Assembly (NCBI GenBank): GCA_040753795.1
Contig: JBFMDX010000004.1
Coordinates: 269,331-333,330 of the forward strand
Reading direction: 5' to 3'
Length of the DNA stretch: 64,000 nucleotides
From: Thermodesulfobacteriota bacterium
Lineage (GTDB): Bacteria > Desulfobacterota > Desulfobacteria > Desulfobacterales > Desulfosudaceae
Under the pieces are notes generated by a model. It was not told the DNA's origin. It searched no databases and saw nothing but the letters and a program-made list of their open reading frames with translations. Shown here in pieces: positions 8,501 through 17,734 of the stretch; position 1 is the stretch's first letter; each line of letters starts with the position of its first letter. The position numbers were made by a program, and so were the translations under genes.

Positions 8501-9501
8501 GGCTGGCCATTGTCGGTGAGAATGGTCAGCCGCTGTCCGTTTCACGGGACAGCGCTGTTTTGCGGCGCTTTCATTCTTCAAAGGCCGGGCCGGATGATAT
8601 CGCCGACATCCGCCGGTTCTGGGAGAAAAACGGAATTGATCATCGGCACTTTCCCGACCTGCCGGCGGAAATTCCTCTGCCGGCAGGCGCCGGAGTGGTT
8701 TATCCCGGACTGCAGACCGATGGGGGCGACGTCTGCCTGCGGATATTCAGAAACCGGATCAACGCCCTGGCGGCCCATCGCCGGGGGGTGCGGCGGCTGC
8801 TGGAAAAACGGCTGTCCCGGGAAGTGACCTTTCTGAAACAGGACGTGACCCTTTCCCCGGCCATGGCCCGGCAGGCCCTGTACCTGGGAGGCGCCGACGC
8901 GCTTTCCGGCGGCATGGCGGAAAAGATCCTGGGCGAATGCTTCGGCGTGGACATCCGAGACCGGGGGGAGTTCAACGAGTACGCGGAGAAGATTCCGGCA
9001 ACGCTCTATCAGCAGGCCCATGAACTCAAACCGATCGTCGCTGAGATCGTCTCGGAATATTATCAGGCCCGCCAGGAATTGACGTCGCTGACCGCCTCCC
9101 TGAATCCCCGGGGAGACCTGGCCCGCGAGCTTTCACAGCTGCTCAAGGAAATGGGCGACCTGGTGCCGGATAATTTCATTGCCCTCTATGAACGGGACCG
9201 GCTGGCGCATCTGCCCCGGTATGTCCGGTCTTTTCGCCTGCGCGCCCGCCGGGCGGTGGACAACTTTCCGACGCACCGGCAGAAGACCGCCCAGGTCGCC
9301 TGGGCTGTCGGCGAAATCTCCCGGCTGCTGGCGGACCTGAATCCCAATTCGTCCGCCGACAAGCGCCGGGCGGTGGAGGACCTGTTCTGGATGGTGGAAG
9401 AATACAAGCTGTCGATTTTTACCCAGGAACTGAAGACCGCGTTCCCGGTGTCAAAAAAACGGATTCAGGAGAGGGTCCGGGAAATCGATCGGATGATCTA
9501 A
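5536..9501 (+). CDS. hrpA: ATP-dependent DEAH-box RNA helicase HrpA
   Basis: A protein of about 1320 residues, matching the usual HrpA length. It has the DEAH helicase core near the N-terminus: Walker A GATGSGKTT, the DEAH box in IDEAHERTL, the SAT motif (TSATID), and the motif VI region QRQGRCGRV. The helicase-associated domains follow, and the long C-terminal half corresponds to the DUF3418 region of bacterial HrpA. HrpA proteins act on RNA and have been linked to mRNA processing and to rescue of stalled ribosomes. I chose the ATG at 5536 (MTASEFSMALKQ); a TTG at 5473 is in frame, but the segment between looks non-coding in character. The stop codon touches a large palindromic repeat at 9501. 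Confidence 0.93.
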   Translation: MTASEFSMALKQARALLPKALRADRSQARRRIEHLLKPGDKTPGERDVRMLADVTARLGKSAALKNIRFDSFPPVSVNPALPIAAHQADIMAALKTHPVVIVSGATGSGKTTQIPKMCVAAGLGRDGRIGCTQPRRIAALTIARRISDEIGATVGTAVGYKIRFSDRTADNTLIKVMTDGILLTEAHHDPMLNEYDVLVIDEAHERTLNIDFILGLLKTILRRRKDLKVVITSATIDTRKFSAAFDNAPVIEVSGTLYPVMVEYFQPEENKPSSSGDGAGEMYVEQAMAAVDRILARDPAGDVLVFMPTAQDIRETCRIITGRRYAGVTALPLYAQLPAGRQESVFKKHRGRKIIVATNIAETSLTVPNIRYVVDTGLARIPYYNPRTRVTSLAVRKISQSSALQRQGRCGRVAEGVCVRLYPEKDFLRRHLFTPPEILRANLAEVILRMMALKLGDVRRFPFVDPPMEKSVVDGYEVLFELGAISITDEHGYLPSHRYRLTGTGGLMARIPADPRLARILIEAGRSGCLEAALVIAAALSIADPREVPPESEKEARTLLADFTDPSSDFVTLLNLWEALAGKESGELKAFCRDCFLSMNRVREWRDIHSQLSEIVAESRLARNPATRAVDRKKDPERFYEVLHRAILSGYLSNIAEKKEKNFYAAGKGREVTLFPGSALHNGEADWIVAAEMVETTRLYARTAARVEKKWIREAAGDLCRPLYINPRWSRELGEAVADCQFLLFGLCVGVDREVPYGPVYPREASDLFIRHALVRDEVAHPPAFMRHNRKVIETVIGMEDRLRKRDFLISEEDLFALFREKIDDTVFSMEALKKRIRKRGDSWLRLTPEDVMRREPDREEVSLFPETIHAAGVRLPVTYRFDPADTADGVTVNIPARAASDIPPEPLDWLVPGLLVEKVTALLKNLPKEYRKKLVPLNRTVAVIVEEMPRQDRPLIMALSDFIFQRFGLEIPGSAWQPQRLPDYLTMRLAIVGENGQPLSVSRDSAVLRRFHSSKAGPDDIADIRRFWEKNGIDHRHFPDLPAEIPLPAGAGVVYPGLQTDGGDVCLRIFRNRINALAAHRRGVRRLLEKRLSREVTFLKQDVTLSPAMARQALYLGGADALSGGMAEKILGECFGVDIRDRGEFNEYAEKIPATLYQQAHELKPIVAEIVSEYYQARQELTSLTASLNPRGDLARELSQLLKEMGDLVPDNFIALYERDRLAHLPRYVRSFRLRARRAVDNFPTHRQKTAQVAWAVGEISRLLADLNPNSSADKRRAVEDLFWMVEEYKLSIFTQELKTAFPVSKKRIQERVREIDRMI

Positions 9502-9624
9502 TACCGATTCCAAATCAAAGCGCTCTCTGCGTTGGCTGCGTCGTCGGCTCCTCGGCGTATTACAATACGCCTGCGTCGCCTCCTCCTGGCCGCCTTGAGA
9601 TCATCTTTGATTTGAAATCGGTAT
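9501..9624. repeat. Large palindromic (MITE- or REP-like) element
   Basis: Terminal arms 9501-9520 and 9605-9624 are 20-base reverse complements with one mismatch. At the centre GGCGTATT/AATACGCC (9554-9561 and 9564-9571) is a perfect palindrome around two bases, and the flanks are partly complementary. The whole could fold into a long hairpin between the convergent hrpA and hybrid-kinase genes, and may also act as a bidirectional terminator. No open frame is inside. The first arm overlaps the hrpA stop codon by one base. Confidence 0.75.
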
Positions 9625-9636
9625 CGGGATAAGAGT

Positions 9637-12600
9637 TCAAGGGTTATCCTTCGCCAGCGCTTCCCGCATGGCCTCGGCCAGCATCTGGCCGGTGACAGGC
9701 TTTGGGATATAACCGTCCAGACCGCTTTTCAGGAGGTTTTCCCGTTCACCCGCCATGGCATGGGCGGTCAGGGCGATAACCGGCACTTTTCGGTCGCAAC
9801 CGCGCTGATCCTGGATCCGGTGAATCTGCTGGGCCGCCAGAACACCGTCCATGACCGGCATCTGGATATCCATCAGAACCACGTCGAATTCATTTTTTTC
9901 AAACGCGTTTACGGCTTCTTCACCGTTGAACACCGAGGTGACCGTATGCCCCATCAGTTCCAGCTGTTTTTCAATGACTTTCATATTGATGGGGTTGTCC
10001 TCGGCCAGAAGAATCCTCAAACCCCGGAGCCCTGTGGCGGATGTGGGGGCCTGCTGCGAAATGAGACGTTTGGCTTTTTCGGCCGGCATTTTTTTCTTTA
10101 AAGGGATCCTGAACCAGAAGGTCGATCCCCGGCCGGCCTGGCTGGAAAAGCCGATGTCACCGTCCATCATTTTCACCAGTTGTTTGCTGATGGCCAGCCC
10201 CAGTCCGGTTCCCCCGAATTTTCGAGTCATCGAAGCGTCAAGTTGGGTAAACGACTGGAAGAGCTTGCCATGGTAATCTTCGGGAATACCGATACCGGTA
10301 TCGGTGACTTGAAAACGGACGGCAATTTCCAGTTCGGTTTCGGTCTCTAAAGAAACCGTGACCGCTACCGATCCCTGCCGGGTGAATTTGACGGCGTTGC
10401 TCAACAGATTCATCAGCACCTGTCGCAGCCGTACCGGGTCACCCACCAGGCCGCCGGGAATATCGTTACTGATATCAGCGGTGCAGGTGATGCCCTTGCC
10501 CCTGGCCTGCATGCAGACGATGTCCATAATGTCCGCCAGCAGATCTTTCAGATCAAAGACAATGGACTCCACCTCCAGTTTGCCGGCCTCGATTTTTGAA
10601 AAGTCCAGAATGTCGTTGATGATGGCCAGCAGGGATTCGGCGCTGGTTTTAACGCTCCGGGCAAAATCCCGCTGCTGACCGGTCAGATTGGTGTCCAGCA
10701 GCATATCGGTCATGCCGAGGACACCGTTCATGGGCGTCCGGATTTCATGGCTCATGTTGGCCAGAAATTCGCTCTTGGCCCGGTTGGCCGCCTCGGCCGC
10801 TTCCCTGGCCTGCCGCATGGACGCTTCCGCCAGGGTGGAAAGAATGATCTGCGAGGCGGTGTTGGCCAGGTTGCCGTAAAGCTGGTATTCCGCCTCTGAA
10901 ACAACATGCCGGGAGAAAACGGACAGGACGCCGATGACCTTGCCCTCGTTATCCCGCAACTGCCTGCCCGAGAAGGCGACAATACCGTTTTTCCCGACCC
11001 ATTCACGATCCCTTATGATCGGTGTGGTTTCGGCGGTGTTGGTCAAAAACCCCGGCAGGCTGTCCGTACCTTTCCAGTAAATATCATGATATCCGAAGGG
11101 GATGCGGGTGTAAGCGCTGTCCGCGCGTTCGGGATATCCGGAACTGGCGATCAGATGAAGGCACGGGACGCCGTCCCGGCACAGGCGCTTTTCGGTTGCG
11201 ACACCGGCATGCGGGCAGGAAGGGCAGCGGTCCCCCGGCCGGGTGACCCAGATACGGCAGAGAAAGACGTCAAAGGTTTTCCTGATGCCGTCGGTGATGA
11301 CCTGAAGGCGGTCCTCCAGAACGGTCTTTTCCAGAAGTTCGTTATGGATATTATTGATGCCGACATGCCAGTCGACCATCTGCTTGAGGGCTTCTTCGGC
11401 CTTTTTGCGGGCGGTGATATCGGCCAGGATGCCTTCAATGCCCAGCGGCTGTCCCTGCTCATCATAATAATAGGAACTGCTGACCATTACCGGCACGGGG
11501 GTGCCGTCTTTTTTCTGAAGCAGTACTTCATAGTCCCTTACCCGGCCCTGCTGTTGCATGGTGGTCAGGAAGCGCTGACGGTCCGCCGGGTTTTTGTAAA
11601 GGACCTTACTGATATTTATCTCCATCATTTCCTCAACGGAAAGGTATCCGAACAGGGGAGCGGCAGAAGGGCTGGCCAGGATCAACCGCCCGCGGTTATC
11701 GGTCCGGTAGTACACATCCTGCATGTTACTGATGATGGACCGGTATTTCTTTTCACTTTCCACCAGGGCCATCAGGGCCTGTTTGCGGTCGGTGATGTCC
11801 CGGGCGATTCCCTGGATGGCATACGGTTTTCCGTCCCGGTAGAGCAGCGTCCCCTTGGTCTGGACCCAGATATACCCTCCTTGGCGAATTCGCAGCTTGA
11901 GTTCCATGATGTCGGGCTGAGTTCCGGTATCAATTATCTGCTGCAGATTTGCAATCGCATCCGCCAGTTGATCGTCGGAAAGCAGGTCGGCGTAATTAAG
12001 ATGGTGGATTTCCTCCCGGGAATACCCCAGGGCTTTCAAGGCGGCGTCGTTGGCATCCAGAAAATTCCCGGAAAGATCACTGATGTAAATGAATTCCAGC
12101 GACCGCTCAAACAGGGCATGGTATCGTTCCTGGATATCCCGGAATTTTGCTTCGGCTTCCTTGCGTTCATTGATGCAGCGGCTGATACCGATGACGCCGG
12201 CCGGCTGCCCGGTCTCATCCAGCAGAAAATCCACGTTCAGTTCCAGCCAGACGGTGCCGCCGGATTTGTGGTACATTTCCACTTCGATAATCTGGGACGC
12301 TTCCGGCGGTTTGCCATTTTGCACGTTTTCCAGCTTCTCGGAAAACATCGTCACGGCTTTTGTCAGGGAGTCCGGCGTCATCTGGCGATCCAGCGGAAGT
12401 CGCATCACTTCCTCCGGAGTAAAGCCCCTGATTTTTTCAACCGACGGGCTGACATAGGTGTAACGCAGGTTCATATCAAGCGTAAAAATGATGTCATTGA
12501 TGTTTTCGGAAAGCAGGCGATAGCGGAAAGCGTCTTCCAGAAGCTGGCTGATCTGCTTCCGGTCCCGTTCGGATTGCTGCTTGAACTCCCGCAGCCGGTT

Positions 12601-12663
12601 CCACAGAAAAGCCAGCAGCACCAGGGCCGTCAGGCAGCCGAACAGAGGGATAGTCGAAAACAT
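9637..12663 (-). CDS. Hybrid sensor histidine kinase with three PAS domains, a Cys-rich GAF-like domain and a receiver
   Basis: About 1008 residues from the ATG at 12663. The reading frame extends further upstream but would then run into the glycosyltransferase gene; the chosen start has an AAAAGGGCGGG leader and begins with a membrane helix (residues 4-20). Domains in order: PAS about 45-165, 175-295 and 305-420; a GAF-like region about 430-610; phosphoacceptor helix with [11 protein letters not shown]; HATPase with NLLSNAVKF and GTGLGLAI; a C-terminal receiver with LAEDNPINM and the phospho-aspartate in [11 protein letters not shown]. The GAF-like region holds five cysteines within about 25 residues (CPSCPH...C...C), suggesting metal or redox sensing. 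No HPt or output regulator is adjacent. Confidence 0.88.
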   Translation of the reverse strand: MFSTIPLFGCLTALVLLAFLWNRLREFKQQSERDRKQISQLLEDAFRYRLLSENINDIIFTLDMNLRYTYVSPSVEKIRGFTPEEVMRLPLDRQMTPDSLTKAVTMFSEKLENVQNGKPPEASQIIEVEMYHKSGGTVWLELNVDFLLDETGQPAGVIGISRCINERKEAEAKFRDIQERYHALFERSLEFIYISDLSGNFLDANDAALKALGYSREEIHHLNYADLLSDDQLADAIANLQQIIDTGTQPDIMELKLRIRQGGYIWVQTKGTLLYRDGKPYAIQGIARDITDRKQALMALVESEKKYRSIISNMQDVYYRTDNRGRLILASPSAAPLFGYLSVEEMMEINISKVLYKNPADRQRFLTTMQQQGRVRDYEVLLQKKDGTPVPVMVSSSYYYDEQGQPLGIEGILADITARKKAEEALKQMVDWHVGINNIHNELLEKTVLEDRLQVITDGIRKTFDVFLCRIWVTRPGDRCPSCPHAGVATEKRLCRDGVPCLHLIASSGYPERADSAYTRIPFGYHDIYWKGTDSLPGFLTNTAETTPIIRDREWVGKNGIVAFSGRQLRDNEGKVIGVLSVFSRHVVSEAEYQLYGNLANTASQIILSTLAEASMRQAREAAEAANRAKSEFLANMSHEIRTPMNGVLGMTDMLLDTNLTGQQRDFARSVKTSAESLLAIINDILDFSKIEAGKLEVESIVFDLKDLLADIMDIVCMQARGKGITCTADISNDIPGGLVGDPVRLRQVLMNLLSNAVKFTRQGSVAVTVSLETETELEIAVRFQVTDTGIGIPEDYHGKLFQSFTQLDASMTRKFGGTGLGLAISKQLVKMMDGDIGFSSQAGRGSTFWFRIPLKKKMPAEKAKRLISQQAPTSATGLRGLRILLAEDNPINMKVIEKQLELMGHTVTSVFNGEEAVNAFEKNEFDVVLMDIQMPVMDGVLAAQQIHRIQDQRGCDRKVPVIALTAHAMAGERENLLKSGLDGYIPKPVTGQMLAEAMREALAKDNP

Positions 12664-12779
12664 GGTCCCGCCCTTTTCTGTTGCCGTAGTGATTGAGAAT
12701 TTAAAATATAACAATATATTGATAATATTTAAAGAAAAAACGGTTTTCCGGGCGGGTTGGTGGTGGCAGCGGCCGGCCG

Positions 12780-13619
12780 TTACTGGCCGCGGGCCGCGGT
12801 TTCCGCGATTCGATCGTATTCCCGCGCTTCCTCGACCCGGTTTCGCCGGGCGCAGCCCTGGGCGTAGATACGGCATTTTCTGACCAGAACCGAAACGGCG
12901 GCGTCACGCATGGCCGGTGTCAGATGCGGCGAAGCAATTAAGTTTTTCAGGGAGTGGATTCTGAATTTATCCAGGCCCCGCGCCGCGGAAAGCTGATCGC
13001 CATGGCCGCCCCGCTTGATCACCAGGGGGTCATTGATCAGGTGGATGGGATACCGGCAGGCCATCCGCAACCACAGGTCATAATCTTCACAGGCGGGCAG
13101 CGACTCGTCAAATCCTCCCATTTCAACAAAAAAAGATTTCTTCATCATTACGGCCGACGGACTGACCAGACACAGCTCCAGGGATGGGAAAAAGATCATG
13201 CCGGAAGGTTTTTTATGCTTTTTGGCGGGATTGATTCGCCGGCCGTTTTTAATCCAGATCTCCTCGGTCTGACAGATCAGGGCCTCGGGATGGGTCGCAA
13301 AGAAAGCGACCTGCCGGTTGAGCTTTTCCGGCAGCCAGAGATCGTCTGAATCCAGAAAGGCGACATAGGTCCCCCTGGCCCGGGCTGCACCGGCGTTGCG
13401 GGAGGCGCTGACGCCTTTATTCGTATTGCCGGTTATCAGGGTAATGACGTCGGCGTATGGGGCCAGGGAGGCCGGCGTATCGTCGGTGGAACCATCATCA
13501 GCGACAATCAGTTCAAAAGCGGTAAACGTCTGGGCAAGAACCGCCTCCACCGCCTGGCAGACCATTCGGCTCCGGTTGAAAGTCGGGATGATGACGCTGA
13601 CATGGGGCGCTTTGCACAT
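12780..13619 (-). CDS. Glycosyltransferase family 2
   Basis: The 279-residue protein starts with the GT2 nucleotide-sugar fold: VSVIIPTFNR (about residues 7-16), VADDGSTDDT (about 39-48), NKGVSASRNAGAARARG, and the metal-binding DxD-type motif in FLDSDDLWLPEK. A later PACEDYDLWLRM segment corresponds to the ED catalytic-base region of GT-A inverting enzymes. It probably transfers a sugar to a lipid- or polymer-linked acceptor in the cytoplasm. The acceptor cannot be inferred. It lies between a radical SAM gene and a hybrid kinase on the same strand, with no other polysaccharide genes nearby. No membrane helices are evident. Confidence 0.86.
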   Translation of the reverse strand: MCKAPHVSVIIPTFNRSRMVCQAVEAVLAQTFTAFELIVADDGSTDDTPASLAPYADVITLITGNTNKGVSASRNAGAARARGTYVAFLDSDDLWLPEKLNRQVAFFATHPEALICQTEEIWIKNGRRINPAKKHKKPSGMIFFPSLELCLVSPSAVMMKKSFFVEMGGFDESLPACEDYDLWLRMACRYPIHLINDPLVIKRGGHGDQLSAARGLDKFRIHSLKNLIASPHLTPAMRDAAVSVLVRKCRIYAQGCARRNRVEEAREYDRIAETAARGQ

Positions 13620-13687
13620 GATCTGGCATCATACACCGTGCCCGTCGATTCCGGTATGGTTTTGTATAATATCTCCGGGTGGGGCCT

Positions 13688-15466
13688 TTAATTCAACCGC
13701 AACCGCCGCTCGGCCTCTTCAAACAGGGATCGTGTCCGGGCGTAAATTTCCGTGTACTTGCGGTTGATGTCCTCGCGAAAGTCCTTGTGGACATTGTCGA
13801 TGATATGCCTGACGGATTCAAGCCTGGTCTTGCAGGCAGCCCATCCTTCGGACAGTTTGCGGTGCTGGGCCAGGGAAGTGGCTTTTACCAGATCCGCCTG
13901 ACGACTGAGGTAGATACGGGATTTCTCATAAATATCGTCCAGCGTGGAGGCGGCGGCATCGACCTTCAGCGTCTCCTGGGTGATTAAATGAAAATGATGA
14001 CCCATGACGGCGTGGGTAATGACCTCGGCAAACAAATGCGGGTTGCGGATCAGGTTGCGTCCGATGAATTTCAGATACTGGAACCCGTAAGGCGTGAACG
14101 GCTGAATGGTCAGAGATTTGAGCAGTGCCATGATTTCATGTAACCGTACGTTGCGTTGCCGGAAGGCGGTATGCTTCAGTTGCGACAGCAGGGTGTCGCA
14201 GCGGGCAAAATAGTTTTTCAGGTTGGCGTCATAGAGCGTGCCGAGGACTTTTTTATATCCTTCCCGGAGCATGTCCGGGTTCATGGTGGTGACGATGTTG
14301 GTACTCATGGTATGGGTGTTGCTTCCCGTCGACTGTCCGGTTAAACGCCCCTCCGTTTCCAGCCGGCGGTAAAGTTTGGTGCCGGGCAGGGCGATTAAGA
14401 TTCCGACCATGGCCTTGGGTATGCCGGCTTCCTGGATGAAGGTGATCTGGCGGTCAAATATGTTTTCGGTATCGCTGTCAAAACCCAGGATAAATCCGGC
14501 GGTCACTTCGATTCCGTGCTGCTGAATAGTACGCACCGCTTCCTTGAGATCGAATTTCAAATTCTGGCTTTTGCCGGTTTCTGATAGGCCTTCCGCCGAG
14601 GGGGTTTCAATTCCGACAAAGACCATGTCAAAGCCGGCGGCACTCATGGCATCCAGAAGCTCCGGGTCGGCGGCCATGTTGATGCTGGCTTCCGTGTAAA
14701 ATTTGTACGTGAAATGATTCTTTTCCTCCCATTCCCGGATGGCCGGCAGCAGCTCTTTTTTTACCCGGTTTTTGTTGCCGATAAAATTGTCATCGACCAT
14801 GAAAATGGAATCCCGCCAGCCCAGCCGGTAAAGCGCGTCTATTTCCCGGATGACGTAGTCGGCGGACTTCAGCCGGGGCCTGTTGCCGTACATGATCCAG
14901 ATGTCGCAGAACTCGCAGGTAAAGGGGCAGCCCCGGGAGTACTGAATGGCCATGGAGCTGTAGCGGTCCATTTTCAGCAGGTCGAATCGCGGCAGCACGG
15001 CCTCGGTGATGTCGGGCTTATGCGTCGCCCGGTAGATGTTCCCGGCGGTCTGGTTTTCAAAGTCCCCCATAAACTCGGCCAGAACGGTTTCCGCCTCGCC
15101 CAGAACAAAATGGTCCACCCCCTCGATTTCCTCGTGGCTGGAGGTGGGATAGGGACCGCCGGCGACAACCGGCTTGCCGGCGGCACGGCAGACGCGGATG
15201 ACTTCCCGGAGAGAGTCTTTCTGAATGATCATGGCCGAGACAAAGACCGCGTCAGCCCATTCTACATCGCTTTGCCGCAGCGGCTCGATGTTCATGTCCA
15301 CCAGCCTCAAGTGATAACGGTCGGGCAGCAGGGCCGCCATGGTGATAAGGCCCAGGGGCGGCAGCCCGGTGGTCCGGTTGATGAACCGCAGCGTGTACTT
15401 GAAACTCCAGTAGGTGTTTTTCGGAATTTCAGGATAGACCAGTAGAATGTTTTTAAGCCAGCTCAT
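13688..15466 (-). CDS. B12-binding-domain radical SAM protein
   Basis: About 592 residues. The ATG at 15466 is preferred over an upstream in-frame start because a GGAGGAG ribosome binding site sits just before it. The N-terminal third is a cobalamin-binding Rossmann-like domain, followed by a radical SAM core with CPFTCEFC (the CxxxCxxC ligand set of the [4Fe-4S]-SAM cluster). The C-terminal region is helical, as in the DUF4070 class that includes hopanoid 2-methylase HpnP. Such enzymes often methylate or rearrange unactivated carbons in lipids or natural products. No other hopanoid gene is in the window, so the substrate is open. A GT2 gene follows 68 bases downstream. Confidence 0.85.
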   Translation of the reverse strand: MSWLKNILLVYPEIPKNTYWSFKYTLRFINRTTGLPPLGLITMAALLPDRYHLRLVDMNIEPLRQSDVEWADAVFVSAMIIQKDSLREVIRVCRAAGKPVVAGGPYPTSSHEEIEGVDHFVLGEAETVLAEFMGDFENQTAGNIYRATHKPDITEAVLPRFDLLKMDRYSSMAIQYSRGCPFTCEFCDIWIMYGNRPRLKSADYVIREIDALYRLGWRDSIFMVDDNFIGNKNRVKKELLPAIREWEEKNHFTYKFYTEASINMAADPELLDAMSAAGFDMVFVGIETPSAEGLSETGKSQNLKFDLKEAVRTIQQHGIEVTAGFILGFDSDTENIFDRQITFIQEAGIPKAMVGILIALPGTKLYRRLETEGRLTGQSTGSNTHTMSTNIVTTMNPDMLREGYKKVLGTLYDANLKNYFARCDTLLSQLKHTAFRQRNVRLHEIMALLKSLTIQPFTPYGFQYLKFIGRNLIRNPHLFAEVITHAVMGHHFHLITQETLKVDAAASTLDDIYEKSRIYLSRQADLVKATSLAQHRKLSEGWAACKTRLESVRHIIDNVHKDFREDINRKYTEIYARTRSLFEEAERRLRLN

Positions 15467-15646
15467 GGTTCTCCTCCTTGGCACTTCTGACGCGGGGCGT
15501 CTCCCCCCCAATGCGCTCCTTATTCCGTAACGGCGCCAAACATCGTTTTAGAGACATCGGTAATAGCCGCGGGAGCGATTGAACCTGATGAAATATTATT
15601 CCGTTTGAAATAAAAAACCAGGAGAAAATAAGCCGTTACAATATTT

Positions 15647-16504
15647 TTACAAATTCGTGGAAGCGTCGGGGTTGGGTTGATAGAACTGGGCGCGGAGATA
15701 TTTTTTGGGAATAAAGAGATCCGTGTCATGGGTCAGGGATTCGGTCGCACCGATGAGCAGGTATCCGTCATCAGCGAGTTGTGACCGGATGATGCGGTAA
15801 AGCCGTTTTCGGTCCTGCGGGGAGAAGTAAATACCCACGTTGCGGCATAAAACAATGTCAAACTGTTTTGAGGTAGGAATTTTTTGAAATAGGTTATGTG
15901 TTTTAAAGGACACCATCCAGCGGAACTTATCGTTGATTTTCAACGTGTTGTCGTTGATCCGGGTAAAGTAGGTTTCAATCTGATCCGGCTTCAACCCCCT
16001 GGACAATTCGAAATTGCTGTAAGCGCCGTAACTTGCCTTGGTGATGGCCGCGTTGGAGATATCGGTGCCGAGGATATAGATATCATAATCGCTCTCGGAA
16101 AGGTTCAGGCTGTCAATGATAAAGGTGATGCTGTATACCTCCTGTCCGGTGGAGCAGCCGGCCGACCAGATGCGGATCGGTATTTTTCCCCTCGGCGTGG
16201 GGCCGGCGCTTCGCCTGTCGATCAGGTCGGGAAGAATTTTGTATTGCAGCAGTTCAAAAGGGGTGATGTCGCGGAAAAAATAAGTTTCATTGGTGGTAAT
16301 GGCGTCAATGATTTTTTCCTCGAGGGTATTGTCTCTCCTGGCTTTGTAATACAGCTCTGAAAAGGAAAAACACCGGTACTCCTCCAGGAGCGGCGCCAGC
16401 CGGGTATCGAATAGATACTCCTTGCCCTTGGGAAGGGATATGCCCGATATTTCAAACAGGTATTTGGAAAAAACACTGAACTCGAGGGGAGATATTTTGG
16501 GCAT
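15647..16504 (-). CDS. cheR: Chemoreceptor methyltransferase CheR
   Basis: The 285-residue protein has the CheR architecture: a helical N-terminal domain (about 1-75) and a SAM-dependent methyltransferase domain. Visible marks are TTNETYFFRD in the N-domain to catalytic-domain linker, the SAM-binding IWSAGCSTGQEVYS, and the later CRNVGIYF motif. CheR adds methyl groups to glutamates of chemoreceptors. It is the last gene of the cheA-cheW-cheB-cheR operon, with 12 bases separating it from cheB. There is no C-terminal TPR extension. No receptor gene is in the window, so its methyl acceptor is encoded elsewhere. Confidence 0.93.
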   Translation of the reverse strand: MPKISPLEFSVFSKYLFEISGISLPKGKEYLFDTRLAPLLEEYRCFSFSELYYKARRDNTLEEKIIDAITTNETYFFRDITPFELLQYKILPDLIDRRSAGPTPRGKIPIRIWSAGCSTGQEVYSITFIIDSLNLSESDYDIYILGTDISNAAITKASYGAYSNFELSRGLKPDQIETYFTRINDNTLKINDKFRWMVSFKTHNLFQKIPTSKQFDIVLCRNVGIYFSPQDRKRLYRIIRSQLADDGYLLIGATESLTHDTDLFIPKKYLRAQFYQPNPDASTNL

Positions 16505-16516
16505 AAGGAAGCAATT

Positions 16517-17650
16517 TTAGTGTTGCTTTGCGGAATTAATGATTTCAGCGGCAATGCTTTCCAGCGGCAGAACAATATCCACCAGGCCGGACTCAATGGG
16601 TTTTTTGGGCATGCCGAAGACGGTACAGCTGGCCTCGTCTTGCGCGATGATATAGGCTCCCCTGGCTTTCATGGCCTCGATGCCGAGGGTACCGTCTGAA
16701 CCCATGCCGGTCATGATAATTCCGGTTGCCCTTTCGCCATAATGCTCGGCTATGGACCGGAACAGGTAGTCGACGGACGGCTTGCAGCTGTTTTCTGGCG
16801 GGTCGTCGCAGACGCGGATGATTTTTACGCCGTTTTCCTTTTTCCCTACCCGCATCTGCTTGCCGCCCGGTGCGATGAAAATGGTGTTGGGTGTTATCAT
16901 CTCCCCGTCCTGGGCTTCTTTGACACGAACGGCGGATTTGGAATCCAGGCTTTTTGCCAGAGACTGGGTGAAGAGCGGCGGCATGTGCTGAACAATCAGG
17001 ATGGGAATGTTGATGGTTTCCGGCAGATCCGGGATCATGGCCGCCAGCGCTTTGGGGCCGCCGGTGGAAACCCCGATAACGACGATTTCCGTGGACGTTT
17101 TCCGCTTTTTCTCAACGGGCCGGTCAACAGGAATTGCCGGTTTCACGACTCCGGCGGCAATGGCCGGATCCGTCGGCTTTTTCGGATCTTTGGCTTTGTA
17201 TGTCGATTGGCCGGAAAGAATCTTCTTGATTTCCCGGCGATCGGCAAACGATCTCAACATGGGGGCAAAACGCTGCCGGATATACTGCTTGTTCGCCTCC
17301 ATCGAGTCCAGCTCGGGTTTGGGAATAAAATCAAAGGCGCCCAGCTCAAGGGCTTTGATCGTCATTTCGCTGCCCTCGTAAGTCAGGGAGCTGAGCATGA
17401 TGACGCCCACGTTGAAGGAAAGCCGGTTGATCTCTTCCAGGACTTCAATACCGTCCATGCCGGGCATATCCACATCCAGGGTAATCAGGTCCGGCTGCAG
17501 GGATGCGATGCGGGCGATGGCGGTTTTGCCGTTACTGGCGGTGCCGACAATTTCAACGTTGGGGAGTTCGGAAAGAACATCGCTGATGATCTTCCGGTAC
17601 AGAATCGTATCGTCAACAACCAGTATTTTCATTTTTTCGGAATCGTTCAT
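16517..17650 (-). CDS. cheB: Chemotaxis response regulator / protein-glutamate methylesterase CheB
   Basis: 377 residues: a receiver domain (about 7-125) with VVDDTILYR and the likely phosphorylated D59 in TLDVDMPGMDG, a linker of about 50 residues, and a CheB methylesterase domain. The catalytic serine lies in GVSTGGPKAL, the histidine in VQHMPPLFT and the aspartate in GMGSDG. CheB removes receptor methyl groups and gives adaptation when phosphorylated by CheA. It may also deamidate receptor glutamines. It sits between cheW (84 bases upstream) and cheR in one operon. Confidence 0.95.
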   Translation of the reverse strand: MNDSEKMKILVVDDTILYRKIISDVLSELPNVEIVGTASNGKTAIARIASLQPDLITLDVDMPGMDGIEVLEEINRLSFNVGVIMLSSLTYEGSEMTIKALELGAFDFIPKPELDSMEANKQYIRQRFAPMLRSFADRREIKKILSGQSTYKAKDPKKPTDPAIAAGVVKPAIPVDRPVEKKRKTSTEIVVIGVSTGGPKALAAMIPDLPETINIPILIVQHMPPLFTQSLAKSLDSKSAVRVKEAQDGEMITPNTIFIAPGGKQMRVGKKENGVKIIRVCDDPPENSCKPSVDYLFRSIAEHYGERATGIIMTGMGSDGTLGIEAMKARGAYIIAQDEASCTVFGMPKKPIESGLVDIVLPLESIAAEIINSAKQH

Positions 17651-17734
17651 ATTGCCTTTGTGTGCTTGAATAAAACCGTTGCCGGTTTTTAACGTGATGT
17701 CTTCATCCGGACCGGTGATCGGGGAATACCCTTT

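Noticed and set aside
10906..12696. Plus-strand open frame of nearly 600 codons opposite the hybrid kinase
   Set aside because: Antisense to a gene with complete PAS and kinase motifs; it looks like a GC-driven open frame.
12664..12876. N-terminal extension of the hybrid kinase into the glycosyltransferase gene
   Set aside because: The extra residues lack protein character, and the ATG at 12663 has a better leader and directly begins with the membrane helix.
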